A DNA stretch of 38,959 nucleotides from an uncultured Granulosicoccaceae bacterium (GTDB taxonomy: Bacteria > Pseudomonadota > Gammaproteobacteria > Granulosicoccales > Granulosicoccaceae). Every line of letters starts with the position of its first letter. Positions within the stretch are counted from its first letter, which is position 1. Under the pieces are notes generated by a model. That model was given only the letters and a program-made list of their open reading frames with translations, did no database searches and was not told where the DNA came from. The position numbers and the translations under genes are program-made. Positions 1 to 8,374 of this stretch are shown here, piece after piece. The stretch lies in NCBI GenBank assembly GCA_937928685.1, contig CALGJU010000127.1, positions 1 through 38,959 of the forward strand, read 5' to 3'.

Positions 1-192
1 GGTGGACATGAATGAATCGTCACCGGCTGCTATCACAGTGTTTGAGGCGGCGCACACTTGTTTCGATTGAATAAGCCACCATCTTGCACTACACTGGCGG
101 GCTGATTAGTGAATTTCTCACCCGCCACGCCAGCTCGACCGCCGCACCGCGGGCCGGTCAGCTCAACAAGCGGAAAGGCTTAGGACAAGTAA
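1..192. other. Leading intergenic segment upstream of rpmE
   Basis: There is no convincing gene here. The track ORF at 84..308 overlaps rpmE in another frame and looks like nothing known. A minus-strand ATG at 9..7 could be the start of a divergent gene that leaves the window; priA is the usual neighbour of rpmE in gammaproteobacteria, but three codons cannot support a call. The segment carries a candidate rpmE promoter and an inverted repeat TGGCGGG/CCCGCCA (95-101 and 121-127) straddling the predicted transcription start. Confidence 0.5.
67..95 (+). promoter_or_regulatory. Candidate sigma70 promoter of rpmE
   Basis: A -35-like TTGAAT (67-72) and a -10-like TACACT (90-95) are separated by exactly 17 nt, each matching the consensus at four of six positions. 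Transcription would begin near 102, leaving a leader of about 90 nt before the rpmE ATG. The call is by pattern only. Confidence 0.35.
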
Positions 193-396
193 ATGAAAGC
201 AGATACACACCCAAAATACGAAGAGATTGCTGTTGCGTGCAGCTGTGGTCACGCATTCAAGACCCGTTCGACGATCGGCAAAGATCTGAACGTGGAAGTA
301 TGTTCTAACTGCCACCCGTTCTACACCGGCAAGCAGAAAATTCTTGATTCAGCAGGCCAGGTAGACAAATTTAATCGTCGTTTCGGCAAAAAGTAA
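193..396 (+). CDS. rpmE: 50S ribosomal protein L31, zinc-binding type
   Basis: This 67-residue protein is a component of the large ribosomal subunit at the intersubunit bridge. The start (MKADTHPKY) and the end (FNRRFGKK) are typical of bacterial L31. Cysteines at about 16, 18, 37 and 40 (CSC and CSNC) form the zinc ribbon of the C+ type, as opposed to the zinc-free paralogue made under zinc starvation. Length is normal for the family. The ATG follows an AGGACAAGTAA stretch that can act as a ribosome-binding site. It appears monocistronic: a strong GC-rich hairpin follows the stop, and the next gene starts about 100 bp later. Confidence 0.97.
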   Translation: MKADTHPKYEEIAVACSCGHAFKTRSTIGKDLNVEVCSNCHPFYTGKQKILDSAGQVDKFNRRFGKK

Positions 397-405
397 ACCC
401 TTGTT

Positions 406-430
406 CGGGCCAGCCGAAGTGGTTGGCCCG
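406..430 (+). terminator. GC-rich hairpin after rpmE (terminator-like, no U-run)
   Basis: CGGGCCAGCC and GGTTGGCCCG form a 10-bp stem (one G-T wobble) with a 5-nt loop, 10 nt after the rpmE stop. The sequence after it (CTCAAAACACC) has no T-run, so it may be an inefficient or factor-assisted terminator, or an mRNA 3'-end stabiliser. Confidence 0.4.
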
Positions 431-498
431 CTCAAAACACCACCACTTGCTTTGTCAGGTGCCGGACTGTCCAAGCACCGGCAGTCGCTGGCAGGCCT

Positions 499-1428
499 AT
501 GAAGCCATCAATTGCTGCGAAATCCGATCCGAACGCGTTTTATCTGATCGACAGCAGCATCTATATCTTCCGCGGCTGGCACTCCATGCCCGCCAGCATC
601 ACCGACAGTAACGGTCGACCAGCCAACGCCACTTACGGTTTCATTGAATTTCTCTATCAACTGCTGTCACGCCGAAAACCGACGCTTGTCGTCTGCGCGT
701 TTGATGAAAGCTTAAATACCTCTGCCCGCAACGACATCTACCCGCTGTACAAAGCCAACCGAACCAGCGCCCCGGCCGATTTAAAAATACAGTTCCAACA
801 GTGCAAGGCGTTCAGCCAGGCCATCGGCCTCACCTCTCTTTCCAGTGGTACGCTGGAAGCCGATGACATCATCGGCACATTAGCGGAAATCTCCCGCGAA
901 CACGGCACCCATTGCGTTATCGTGTCCGCCGACAAAGACTTATGCCAGTTTATCGGTGAGGGCGATGCGGTTTGGAACTTTGCCCGTGATCAATGGCTCG
1001 ATGCGCGGCTGATTGAAAAACGTTTTGGCGTACGCCCCCAGCAAATTGCAGATTCGCTGGCCATCACCGGCGATAAGGTAGATAACATTCCAGGCGTGCC
1101 GGGCGTCGGCACTGCTACTGCCGCCAGATTATTAGTAAAATGGGGCAACTTAACCGCCCTGCTGGACAATATCGACAAAGTGGCCGCGATGAAATTTCGC
1201 GGCGCCGGCCGGGTTGCAGCGTTATTGCAGGAGCATACCGATACCATCAGGCTTTCCCGACAACTCACTGGCCTGATTCCAGATACAAGCGTGAGCCCCA
1301 CGCTTACCGACTACCGCATTACACCAGACGCCGACGCGATGGAAACCGTCTTTGATCAACTAGGCTTTAATGACAAGCGCCGAACCCGATGGCACGATCT
1401 ACTAAACCAGCACTACGCAAGCGCGTAA
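499..1428 (+). CDS. Stand-alone 5'-3' exonuclease / flap endonuclease (PolA N-terminal domain-like)
   Basis: This 309-residue protein matches the 5'-nuclease domain that forms the N-terminus of DNA polymerase I, here without a polymerase. Expected metal-ligand acidic residues are present: D18 (LIDSS), D69 (AFDE), E120/D122/D123 (EADD), D145 and D147 (SADKD), D192 and D195 (GDKVDN). The helix-hairpin-helix (NIPGVPGVG) follows at about 196-204 and the YKANR arch motif is at 84-88. It probably removes 5' flaps or RNA primers during replication and repair. E. coli Xni is a related stand-alone protein, but Xni lacks some of these acidic residues, so I do not apply that symbol. The last 40 bp overlap rluE in another frame, suggesting co-transcription and coupling. 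Confidence 0.9.
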   Translation: MKPSIAAKSDPNAFYLIDSSIYIFRGWHSMPASITDSNGRPANATYGFIEFLYQLLSRRKPTLVVCAFDESLNTSARNDIYPLYKANRTSAPADLKIQFQQCKAFSQAIGLTSLSSGTLEADDIIGTLAEISREHGTHCVIVSADKDLCQFIGEGDAVWNFARDQWLDARLIEKRFGVRPQQIADSLAITGDKVDNIPGVPGVGTATAARLLVKWGNLTALLDNIDKVAAMKFRGAGRVAALLQEHTDTIRLSRQLTGLIPDTSVSPTLTDYRITPDADAMETVFDQLGFNDKRRTRWHDLLNQHYASA

Positions 1429-2012
1429 CAAGGCAGCCCCGCGCCGGCGGCAGAGTCATTCTGCTCAACAAACCCTTTGGTGTGGTAAGCCAGTTTAGTG
1501 GCGAAGACCATACGCTCGCTGATCTTGTCAAAGTCAAAGGAGTCTATCCGGCGGGCAGATTAGATAAAGACAGTGAAGGCTTGCTACTGCTGACGGATCA
1601 CGGCCCTTTGCAGCACCGAATCAGCCACCCTGGAATGAAATGGGAGAAGCGTTATTGGGTGCAGGTAGAGGGCCGGATCACAGACAAAGCGTTGCAGCAG
1701 CTGCAGCAGGGAGTGGTGTTAAAGGACGGGCCGGCCAAAGCTCTGTCGGCCGAACAAATCGACCCGCCCACACTGTGGCCACGCAATCCACCGATACGTT
1801 ATCGCGCCAGCGTGCCGGACAGCTGGATCAATATTACCCTCGGCGAAGGACGCAACCGACAGGTGAGAAGGATGACGGCAGCCGTTGGCTTCCCGACACT
1901 CAGGCTCGTCAGGCACCAGGTTGGCATGTGGGAAATTACCAACATACCCAGTGGTAAATATCAGACAATTGAGCTGTCGGCAATTCAATTAAGAGACCTG
2001 CTAGCCCAATAA
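1389..2012 (+). CDS. rluE: 23S rRNA pseudouridine synthase, RluE type
   Basis: This 207-residue protein belongs to the RsuA/RluB/RluE family. It has the catalytic motif GRLDKDSEGLLLLTDHG with the nucleophilic aspartate at D59, the family's YWVQVEG strand, and the EGRNRQVRRM motif near 158-167. No S4 RNA-binding domain precedes the catalytic domain; the protein starts with a short basic tail, which together with the length fits RluE (about 217 residues in E. coli) better than RluB or RsuA. E. coli RluE makes pseudouridine 2457 in 23S rRNA; the same site is inferred here. It begins inside the 3' end of the exonuclease gene. Confidence 0.93.
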   Translation: MARSTKPALRKRVTRQPRAGGRVILLNKPFGVVSQFSGEDHTLADLVKVKGVYPAGRLDKDSEGLLLLTDHGPLQHRISHPGMKWEKRYWVQVEGRITDKALQQLQQGVVLKDGPAKALSAEQIDPPTLWPRNPPIRYRASVPDSWINITLGEGRNRQVRRMTAAVGFPTLRLVRHQVGMWEITNIPSGKYQTIELSAIQLRDLLAQ

Positions 2013-2359
2013 TTGCTGCAAAGTATTGGCAGATTTTAATGTAAATCTTACCAATTCAGGCCCTGCTTTCCTTGATTTGTCTGTTCAAACAATACACGAT
2101 ACGTTTGAATTTGCTTGAATTGCATTAACTTAGATCATTTTCCTCATAGTTCACGTGTGTTTTCAGTCGTAAACGGCTCAAAGCGGTAATCTGTAGGAAG
2201 AATGATTGAAGCAGAATGTTGTTTTTTAGCAACGTTCAAATTAATACAAAGCAATTCAGACAAAAAAATTTACTACCCCTGACGCCGAATGCCCCGCCAG
2301 AAAGGCAGCGGCTCTCAATTTACTTACTGGCGAATTGTCCTCCGGAGGGACTTATTCAA
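2013..2359. other. AT-rich intergenic region, rluE to repeat lipoprotein
   Basis: No gene is recognised in this 347-bp stretch. The track extends the next ORF back to 2216, but that extension reads as low-complexity sequence without a signal peptide. The last part holds CGCCAG and CTGGCG arms flanking about 30 nt, and a palindrome CCTCCGGAGG that contains the ribosome-binding site of the next gene. I saw no clear terminator and no promoter better than three or four matches per box. Confidence 0.5.
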
Positions 2360-3526
2360 ATGAAACTAGCAAAAAATATTGGAGCACTCGCGTCAGCAGC
2401 GGTTATCGCTGCTTCAATGTCTGCCTGCTCCACCGCAGGTAAGATGAAGGACGGCGTAACCGGTACTGCTGCGAAAGTAATGGACGGCGGCGATGATGCC
2501 ATGTCCGAAAAAAGCAAAATGCTTGAATCACAGGCTGCCTCACTGGAAGCACGTGCCGCGGAACTCGACAAGCGTGAATCAATGCTTGCAGAGAAATCCA
2601 GTGCCATGGCTGCTGTCAGCGCAACGCCTGCCGGCTCAAACTATGGTGCCGGTGATCTGCTGCCCCCGGGTGCCAAACCTGGTCAGTGCTTCACACGTTT
2701 ATGGGTACCACCTCAGTATCAGACTCTTTCTGAAAGAATGCTGGTTGAAGAAGAAGGCGAGCGAATTGAAATTATTCCTGCCAAATTTAAAACCACTAAA
2801 AAGCGCGTATTGGTAAAAGAAGCTTCTGAAAAGCTCGTGACTGTGCCCGCTACTTTTAAGACTGTGAAAGAGCGAGTACTGGTAAAACAGGCAACCAAGA
2901 AAATTTCGCAAATTAGCTCTGTTTATGAAACTGTCTCTGAGCGTGTGATGGACAAGCCAGCACACACCACTTGGAAGAAAGGCACAGGCCCTATCCAGAA
3001 AATCGATGAAACGACTGGCGAAATCATGTGCCTGGTAGAAGTTCCGGCGACTTTCAAGACTGTTAAGAAGCGTGTACTGAAGAAGCCTGCTTCCACCACC
3101 GTTCAGGATATTCCAGCGGTATATGACACTGTTGAAAAGAGTGTTATCGCAACACCTCCCACCACACGCAAAGTAGCCATTCCAGCGGTTTACAAAACCA
3201 TTACTGTGACTGAAGAAGCATCACCTCCAAAAGAGCGCAGAATCAAGATTCCTGCAAAGTATGCAACCGTCACTAAGCGCAAGCTGGTTAAAGATGGCAT
3301 GATGGATTGGCGTGAGATTCTTTGCGACACCAACATGACTCGTGATCGCATCTCAGCCATCCAGACTGCACTGAAATCTGCCGGCCACAACCCTGGCACA
3401 ATAGACGGCGTTATCGGTGGTGACACCATGAAAGCCGTGAACGCGTTCCAACGTAAGAAAGGATTACCGGTAGATAGATATCTTAATATCGCCACAGTCC
3501 AGGCGCTTGGTGTTTCACCTAAGTAG
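2360..3526 (+). CDS. Repeat-containing lipoprotein with C-terminal peptidoglycan-binding domain
   Basis: From the ATG at 2360 the product is 388 residues. This start is preferred over 2216 because GGAGGG lies 10 nt upstream and a signal peptide follows at once (MKLAKNIGALASAAVIAASMSAC), ending in a lipobox-like MSAC with C23 as the lipidated residue. Residues 50-90 are heptad-like and charged (probable coiled coil). About 120-310 hold eight degenerate units of 22-23 residues, consensus near IPAxYKTVxKRVLVKxA; a DETTG-containing insert separates units four and five. The end (about 325-385) is a PG_binding_1-type domain (IQTALKSAGHNPGTIDG, then FQRKKGLPVD). An outer-membrane protein touching the cell wall is inferred; the repeat function is unknown. 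A strong intrinsic terminator follows. Confidence 0.85.
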   Translation: MKLAKNIGALASAAVIAASMSACSTAGKMKDGVTGTAAKVMDGGDDAMSEKSKMLESQAASLEARAAELDKRESMLAEKSSAMAAVSATPAGSNYGAGDLLPPGAKPGQCFTRLWVPPQYQTLSERMLVEEEGERIEIIPAKFKTTKKRVLVKEASEKLVTVPATFKTVKERVLVKQATKKISQISSVYETVSERVMDKPAHTTWKKGTGPIQKIDETTGEIMCLVEVPATFKTVKKRVLKKPASTTVQDIPAVYDTVEKSVIATPPTTRKVAIPAVYKTITVTEEASPPKERRIKIPAKYATVTKRKLVKDGMMDWREILCDTNMTRDRISAIQTALKSAGHNPGTIDGVIGGDTMKAVNAFQRKKGLPVDRYLNIATVQALGVSPK

Positions 3527-3609
3527 GTGAAACTTAAACGCAGATGTAGTTAGATTGGCGCAATTAGCGTCCAGTTAGCAGCATAAATTCCGGCTGCAAC
3601 GCTGCATAC

Positions 3610-3643
3610 AACCCGCTCCGGTTTTCCGGTGCGGGTTTTTTTT
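3610..3643 (+). terminator. Strong intrinsic terminator of the repeat lipoprotein gene
   Basis: AACCCGC-T-CCGG, a TTTT loop, then CCGG-T-GCGGGTT form an 11-bp stem with one T-T mismatch, followed by six further T residues. It lies about 85 bp after the stop codon and is the clearest rho-independent terminator in the window. Confidence 0.93.
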
Positions 3644-3645
3644 AA

Positions 3646-3674
3646 TTGTTAACCTTCTGAAATGTCATTATATT
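3646..3674 (+). promoter_or_regulatory. Candidate sigma70 promoter of the metalloprotease gene
   Basis: TTGTTA (3646-3651) and TATATT (3669-3674) are 17 nt apart, matching the consensus at four and five of six positions. It begins directly after the preceding terminator, so the metalloprotease is probably its own transcription unit with a leader of about 60 nt. Confidence 0.55.
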
Positions 3675-3742
3675 GATACACTAGACGTAAGCGCCGGCGC
3701 ATGTAAGCTCCGGCTTGTGGTAACCCGGTAATGTAGAAGCTC

Positions 3743-5395
3743 ATGTATCCAGAGAACACCGCGGCAAAAGGAATAGCTGCGCTCGTCTCTTTTCTCCTGC
3801 TGATTTTGCCCCCAGCGATATTTGCGGATGAAACTTACGGCGCAACACTAATGGCTGTCGAGCACATCGACTCCGGCCAACACTCGCATAGAGTTACTGT
3901 GCAAATCAGTAACCGTATTGAGCACTTGCTGCTCAATGCACATCCCCACCTGAACGAACTACTGATCGTCGATACCGACGGCCAAACCCATCAGCAAAGT
4001 GGCATTGCCTACACAGGGATTGTCGAATCTCTGCCGTCTTCGTGGGCCAGGCTCGTGATTGATGGTGACTATATTGCTGGCACCATCAACACTCACGGAC
4101 AAAATCTGCACCTGTCGTCTGATGGATCCGGGTTCAATATATCCGGTGTAGAGCGAAGCCTGAGTCGTGACACCACGGTGTTGCCTCCTCCGCTGCCGCC
4201 AAAGCGGCAAATACAACATACAGAATTATTCGAGCAGATCGCAGTCCCCGTGCTGACACCGTTTATCGACAGAGACGGCGTGGTATCCAGAGTGGCTCAA
4301 ATTGGCGTTGTCGTTGATTCCCTTTACGACGAAGCGATAGGCGGCAGAGGCTTGAGTAAAGCCATCGCCACCATCAATTCAGTGGACGGGATATACCGGG
4401 AAAAATTTGGACTGGCTTTAAAAATTGATGTGATTGTGCTGATCACAGACACTGACACTCTGACGCTGAACGGCAATACGCTGGAAGACAACCTGGGTTT
4501 ATTCCGCGATTACCGTATTCAGTCAGACCTGCTGCCGGCCGACCTTAGCCTGGTTCATCTATTCACTGGCGTCGACACTAGCGATGACTCGATCGGGCTT
4601 GCCTATAGTGGTGCCGCATGTCGAACCGATGGCTACGATGTCAGCATGTCCAGGCCATTTCGTTACCCGGTTATTTTAGCGGCTCATGAGATCGGCCATA
4701 ACCTCGGTGCGATGCACGATGATGAGACCACTGAGTGTCAGACTATCAATGACAACCTGATGTTTTCGGAAATAAATTCTACAACAACGCAAGAGTTTTC
4801 AAGCTGCAGCAGCACCGCAATCACCAACCGCCTGCAACAGAGTGCGTGTTACGAAGCGGCCATCGATATTGGCCTTGCACTGACTCAGCTTGAATCAAAT
4901 CAAATACTCGCGACTATCACCAACCACGATACTGAACGTGCTTTTCCAGCCGCAACATTACAAATAGATTTAAAAAATGCGACTGTCGCCGAAGCTCCGG
5001 CAAGTTGTGAACTGAAAGCACCAACTCAGCTTATCTGCGCCGTTGCTGCAACCTATGCAGGCGACCAGCAAGCGGTGGCGGTAAAACTACGATTAGATCC
5101 AAATGAAAAACGCACAGTCAATATCCGCCTGGAGCCTGTTGGTTTTTTTGATCTCACCGATACGAACAACACCGCTGAACTGATCATTCCCAGTGAGCAA
5201 CCCCAGCCATTAGCGAGCACCGGAGGCGAGATCACCGTCCAGGGGGCTGGCGGGAGCATTGCGGGCAATGGATCAACCGGTACCATAGTGACCGGTGGCA
5301 GCGGTGGTGGCAGCTTCGAACCATGGTTGTGGTGGATGCTTTTATCGGGCGTGCTTTACAGGCATTTCGGTATACGCCGAAAAAAGAGCGATTAG
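3743..5395 (+). CDS. Secreted reprolysin-like (M12B-type) metalloprotease with GlyGly-CTERM-like tail
   Basis: This 550-residue precursor starts with a Sec signal peptide (hydrophobic core AALVSFLLLILPPAIFA, cleavage likely near residue 28). A propeptide-like region reaches about 150. The zinc-metalloprotease domain follows (about 175-375), with the extended motif HEIGHNLGAMHD near 314 and a downstream NLMF that could serve as the Met-turn. Residues 380-490 resemble a DUF11/CARDB-like beta domain. The C-terminus is Gly/Ser-rich (GGSGGGS), then a short hydrophobic segment with aromatic residues, then RRKK. That architecture is the GlyGly-CTERM signal, which rhombosortase cleaves and which marks type II secretion cargo. 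Rhombosortase is not in this window. Substrate unknown. It has its own promoter and converges on ispB. Confidence 0.85.
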   Translation: MYPENTAAKGIAALVSFLLLILPPAIFADETYGATLMAVEHIDSGQHSHRVTVQISNRIEHLLLNAHPHLNELLIVDTDGQTHQQSGIAYTGIVESLPSSWARLVIDGDYIAGTINTHGQNLHLSSDGSGFNISGVERSLSRDTTVLPPPLPPKRQIQHTELFEQIAVPVLTPFIDRDGVVSRVAQIGVVVDSLYDEAIGGRGLSKAIATINSVDGIYREKFGLALKIDVIVLITDTDTLTLNGNTLEDNLGLFRDYRIQSDLLPADLSLVHLFTGVDTSDDSIGLAYSGAACRTDGYDVSMSRPFRYPVILAAHEIGHNLGAMHDDETTECQTINDNLMFSEINSTTTQEFSSCSSTAITNRLQQSACYEAAIDIGLALTQLESNQILATITNHDTERAFPAATLQIDLKNATVAEAPASCELKAPTQLICAVAATYAGDQQAVAVKLRLDPNEKRTVNIRLEPVGFFDLTDTNNTAELIIPSEQPQPLASTGGEITVQGAGGSIAGNGSTGTIVTGGSGGGSFEPWLWWMLLSGVLYRHFGIRRKKSD

Positions 5396-5457
5396 CTCAG
5401 CAAAAGTACTCACCTCTGCCGAGTCATTTGACACCATTGGGAATGAACCTTGTTCTC

Positions 5458-6483
5458 TCAAAAGCGGCGCTGAGCTGAGGCTTCTGCGATTGAAGCCAGC
5501 GCGTCTTTATATTCGCTCTCAGGCAGGCACGACAACGCTTGTATTGCCAGGCTGACCTGTTGTTGAGCCTGCTCCACTGTGCGCTCAATTGCACCCGACT
5601 GACAAACCAACTTCACCACTGAATGCACACGTTCGTCGGATAGCTGACCGCTTTGTTGCGCGGCCAGCAGCGCAGCACGAATCTCGTCAGACTCTGATTG
5701 GCCGACAGATTGAAGGGCATAGATCAGAGGCAAGGTCGGCTTGCCCTCAACCAGATCATCACCGGCATTCTTACCCAACTCATCAGTGTCGGCAGTGTAG
5801 TCGAGCATATCGTCAATCAGTTGAAAGGCGATGCCTAATCGCGCACCGTACTCTGCCATCGCCCGCTCATGCAGCGGGTCTGCCTCGGCCAGTACCGAGC
5901 CCAGTTGAGTCGCTGCTTCAAATAATTTCCCTGTCTTGGCTGCAATCACTTCCATGTAGCGCGCTTCGGTGACTTCAGCTTCGCCAATGTTCATCAATTG
6001 CATGACCTCACCCGCCGCAATGGTATTGGTGGCAGCCGAAAGGATTTCCATCACCCGCATCTGGCCTACTTCGACCATCATTTCAAACGAGCGTGAATAC
6101 AGAAAGTCACCGACCAAGACGGCTGCCTCATTACCCCAGACCGTATTCGCCGTTTCGCGCCCCCGGCGAAGGCTCGATGAGTCGACCACGTCATCATGCA
6201 GCAGTGTTGCGGTGTGAATAAACTCGATAATGGCGGCAATGTTGGTGTGATAATTCCCTTGATAACCCTGCGCCAAAGCAGACAACAACACCAGTTTAGG
6301 TCGCAACCTTTTTCCACCGGCACCGATGATGTAGTGGCCCATCTGACTGATAAGCACAACATCTGATTGCAGGGCAGTTTGGATTCTCTGATTCACCTCG
6401 AGCATTGCCTGCGATACAAGTTCATCTATCGAGCTACTGGCACGCAGATTTTCAGGGTTGAGAGGCGCTTCTAATTGACTCAT
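5458..6483 (-). CDS. ispB: Octaprenyl-type polyprenyl diphosphate synthase
   Basis: This 341-residue trans-polyprenyl synthase elongates farnesyl diphosphate with isopentenyl diphosphate to make the ubiquinone side chain; the exact chain length cannot be read from sequence. The aspartate-rich motifs that bind Mg-diphosphate are present: DDVVD (97-101) and DDMLD (224-228). GGKRLRPKL (56-64) and the AAKTGKLFEAA helix (181-191) are also typical. It is divergent from rpmA, the usual gammaproteobacterial arrangement, and converges with the metalloprotease gene. The ATG start is in the normal family position. Confidence 0.95.
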   Translation of the reverse strand: MSQLEAPLNPENLRASSSIDELVSQAMLEVNQRIQTALQSDVVLISQMGHYIIGAGGKRLRPKLVLLSALAQGYQGNYHTNIAAIIEFIHTATLLHDDVVDSSSLRRGRETANTVWGNEAAVLVGDFLYSRSFEMMVEVGQMRVMEILSAATNTIAAGEVMQLMNIGEAEVTEARYMEVIAAKTGKLFEAATQLGSVLAEADPLHERAMAEYGARLGIAFQLIDDMLDYTADTDELGKNAGDDLVEGKPTLPLIYALQSVGQSESDEIRAALLAAQQSGQLSDERVHSVVKLVCQSGAIERTVEQAQQQVSLAIQALSCLPESEYKDALASIAEASAQRRF

Positions 6484-6551
6484 TGTTTGGGTCGGACTAT
6501 CATTGGAGGGTTTTCTGCGACTTTAAAAGTGCTTTCAGAGTCGCTCCCGGC

Positions 6552-6580
6552 TTGAGATCTTTCAGCATCGCCCTTGTATT
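6552..6580 (+). promoter_or_regulatory. Candidate promoter for rpmA-obgE
   Basis: TTGAGA (6552-6557) and TGTATT (6575-6580) are spaced 17 nt, with five and four consensus matches. A second TTGAGA at 6593 with TATCTT 19 nt downstream is an alternative. Either would leave an unusually long leader (130-170 nt) before rpmA, containing the direct repeat. Confidence 0.35.
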
Positions 6581-6688
6581 GATCAGGTGAGCTTGAGAAA
6601 TCATTTAGCAGAACGGCTATCTTTGTTTAATAGCTGGTGCTTACAGCTAAAGGTTTGGCAGACCAAATTATCGGTCTATCGTCCGTTT

Positions 6689-6728
6689 GACGCTAGTAAA
6701 AGTTTCACGGACGCTAGTAAAAGTTTCA
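6689..6728. repeat. Two-copy direct repeat, 19-bp unit with 21-bp period
   Basis: GACGCTAGTAAAAGTTTCA occurs at 6689-6707 and again, identically, at 6710-6728, separated by CG. The period is 21 bp, two helical turns. The copies lie 34-73 bp before the rpmA start, where rplU would normally end. They could be operator half-sites, a leader element, or the scar of a small duplication; the sequence alone does not choose. Confidence 0.9.
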
Positions 6729-6761
6729 ACGATGGCGAGTAATTCGCCCGAGAGTAGCAAC

Positions 6762-7022
6762 ATGGCACATAAAAAAGCAGGTGGTAGTACACGCAACGGT
6801 CGCGATTCTGAATCCAAAAGACTTGGTGTGAAGAAATATGGTGGCGAAGCAGTGCTGGCCGGTAATATATTGATCCGTCAACGCGGTACTAAAGTACACG
6901 CCGGACTCAACGTCGGTGTCGGCAAAGACCACACGCTATTTGCCAAAGCTCACGGCGTGGTGAAGTTCCACACCGGCGGCCCGAAAAATCGTAAATTCGT
7001 CAGCGTGGTTGATGCGTCGTAA
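6762..7022 (+). CDS. rpmA: 50S ribosomal protein L27
   Basis: From the ATG at 6762 the product is 86 residues, starting [16 protein letters not shown], the standard L27 N-terminus that reaches towards the peptidyl-transferase centre. The track start at 6687 (TTG) adds 25 residues translated from the direct repeat and is not credible; another in-frame ATG at 6732 has no ribosome-binding site, whereas GAGAG precedes 6762 at a usable distance. [10 protein letters not shown] and the C-terminal strand are typical. The gene normally sits second after rplU; here nothing resembling L21 precedes it. A clear terminator follows, partly separating it from obgE. Confidence 0.96.
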   Translation: MAHKKAGGSTRNGRDSESKRLGVKKYGGEAVLAGNILIRQRGTKVHAGLNVGVGKDHTLFAKAHGVVKFHTGGPKNRKFVSVVDAS

Positions 7023-7046
7023 GACGGCATCGCAACCGCACTGACC

Positions 7047-7073
7047 AAACCCCGTCACTTGGCGGGGTTTTTT
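7047..7073 (+). terminator. Intrinsic terminator after rpmA
   Basis: AAACCCCG, an 8-nt loop, then CGGGGTTT continuing into TTT: an 8-bp stem, five of the pairs G-C, with a six-T run, 25 nt after the rpmA stop. It should set off rpmA transcription from obgE, at least partially. Confidence 0.88.
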
Positions 7074-7118
7074 ATTTGTACCACTGGATTTAGCCTGACC
7101 AAGTCCGAATCCAGCTAA

Positions 7119-8282
<1,164 letters not shown>

Positions 8283-8374
8283 GAACACTGGCTGGTATTG
8301 CTATGCTCCATAACTCAGGCAATATCACCCGACATAGCAGCACTACCTAAACTCATCGGCCTTACACCATCATC

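Noticed and set aside
84-308. 74-residue ORF upstream of and overlapping rpmE
   Set aside because: It overlaps the real L31 gene in another frame and has no recognisable motif.
2152-2157. CACGTG as a parS site
   Set aside because: Both arms differ from the consensus at several positions.
2216-2359. N-terminal extension of the repeat lipoprotein in the track
   Set aside because: The internal ATG at 2360 has a ribosome-binding site and begins a lipoprotein signal peptide; the extension has neither.
6687-6761. N-terminal extension of L27, by analogy with cleaved L27 extensions in Firmicutes
   Set aside because: The extension is a translation of the 21-bp-period repeat with no Prp-type cleavage motif; MAHKKAGG is the normal start.
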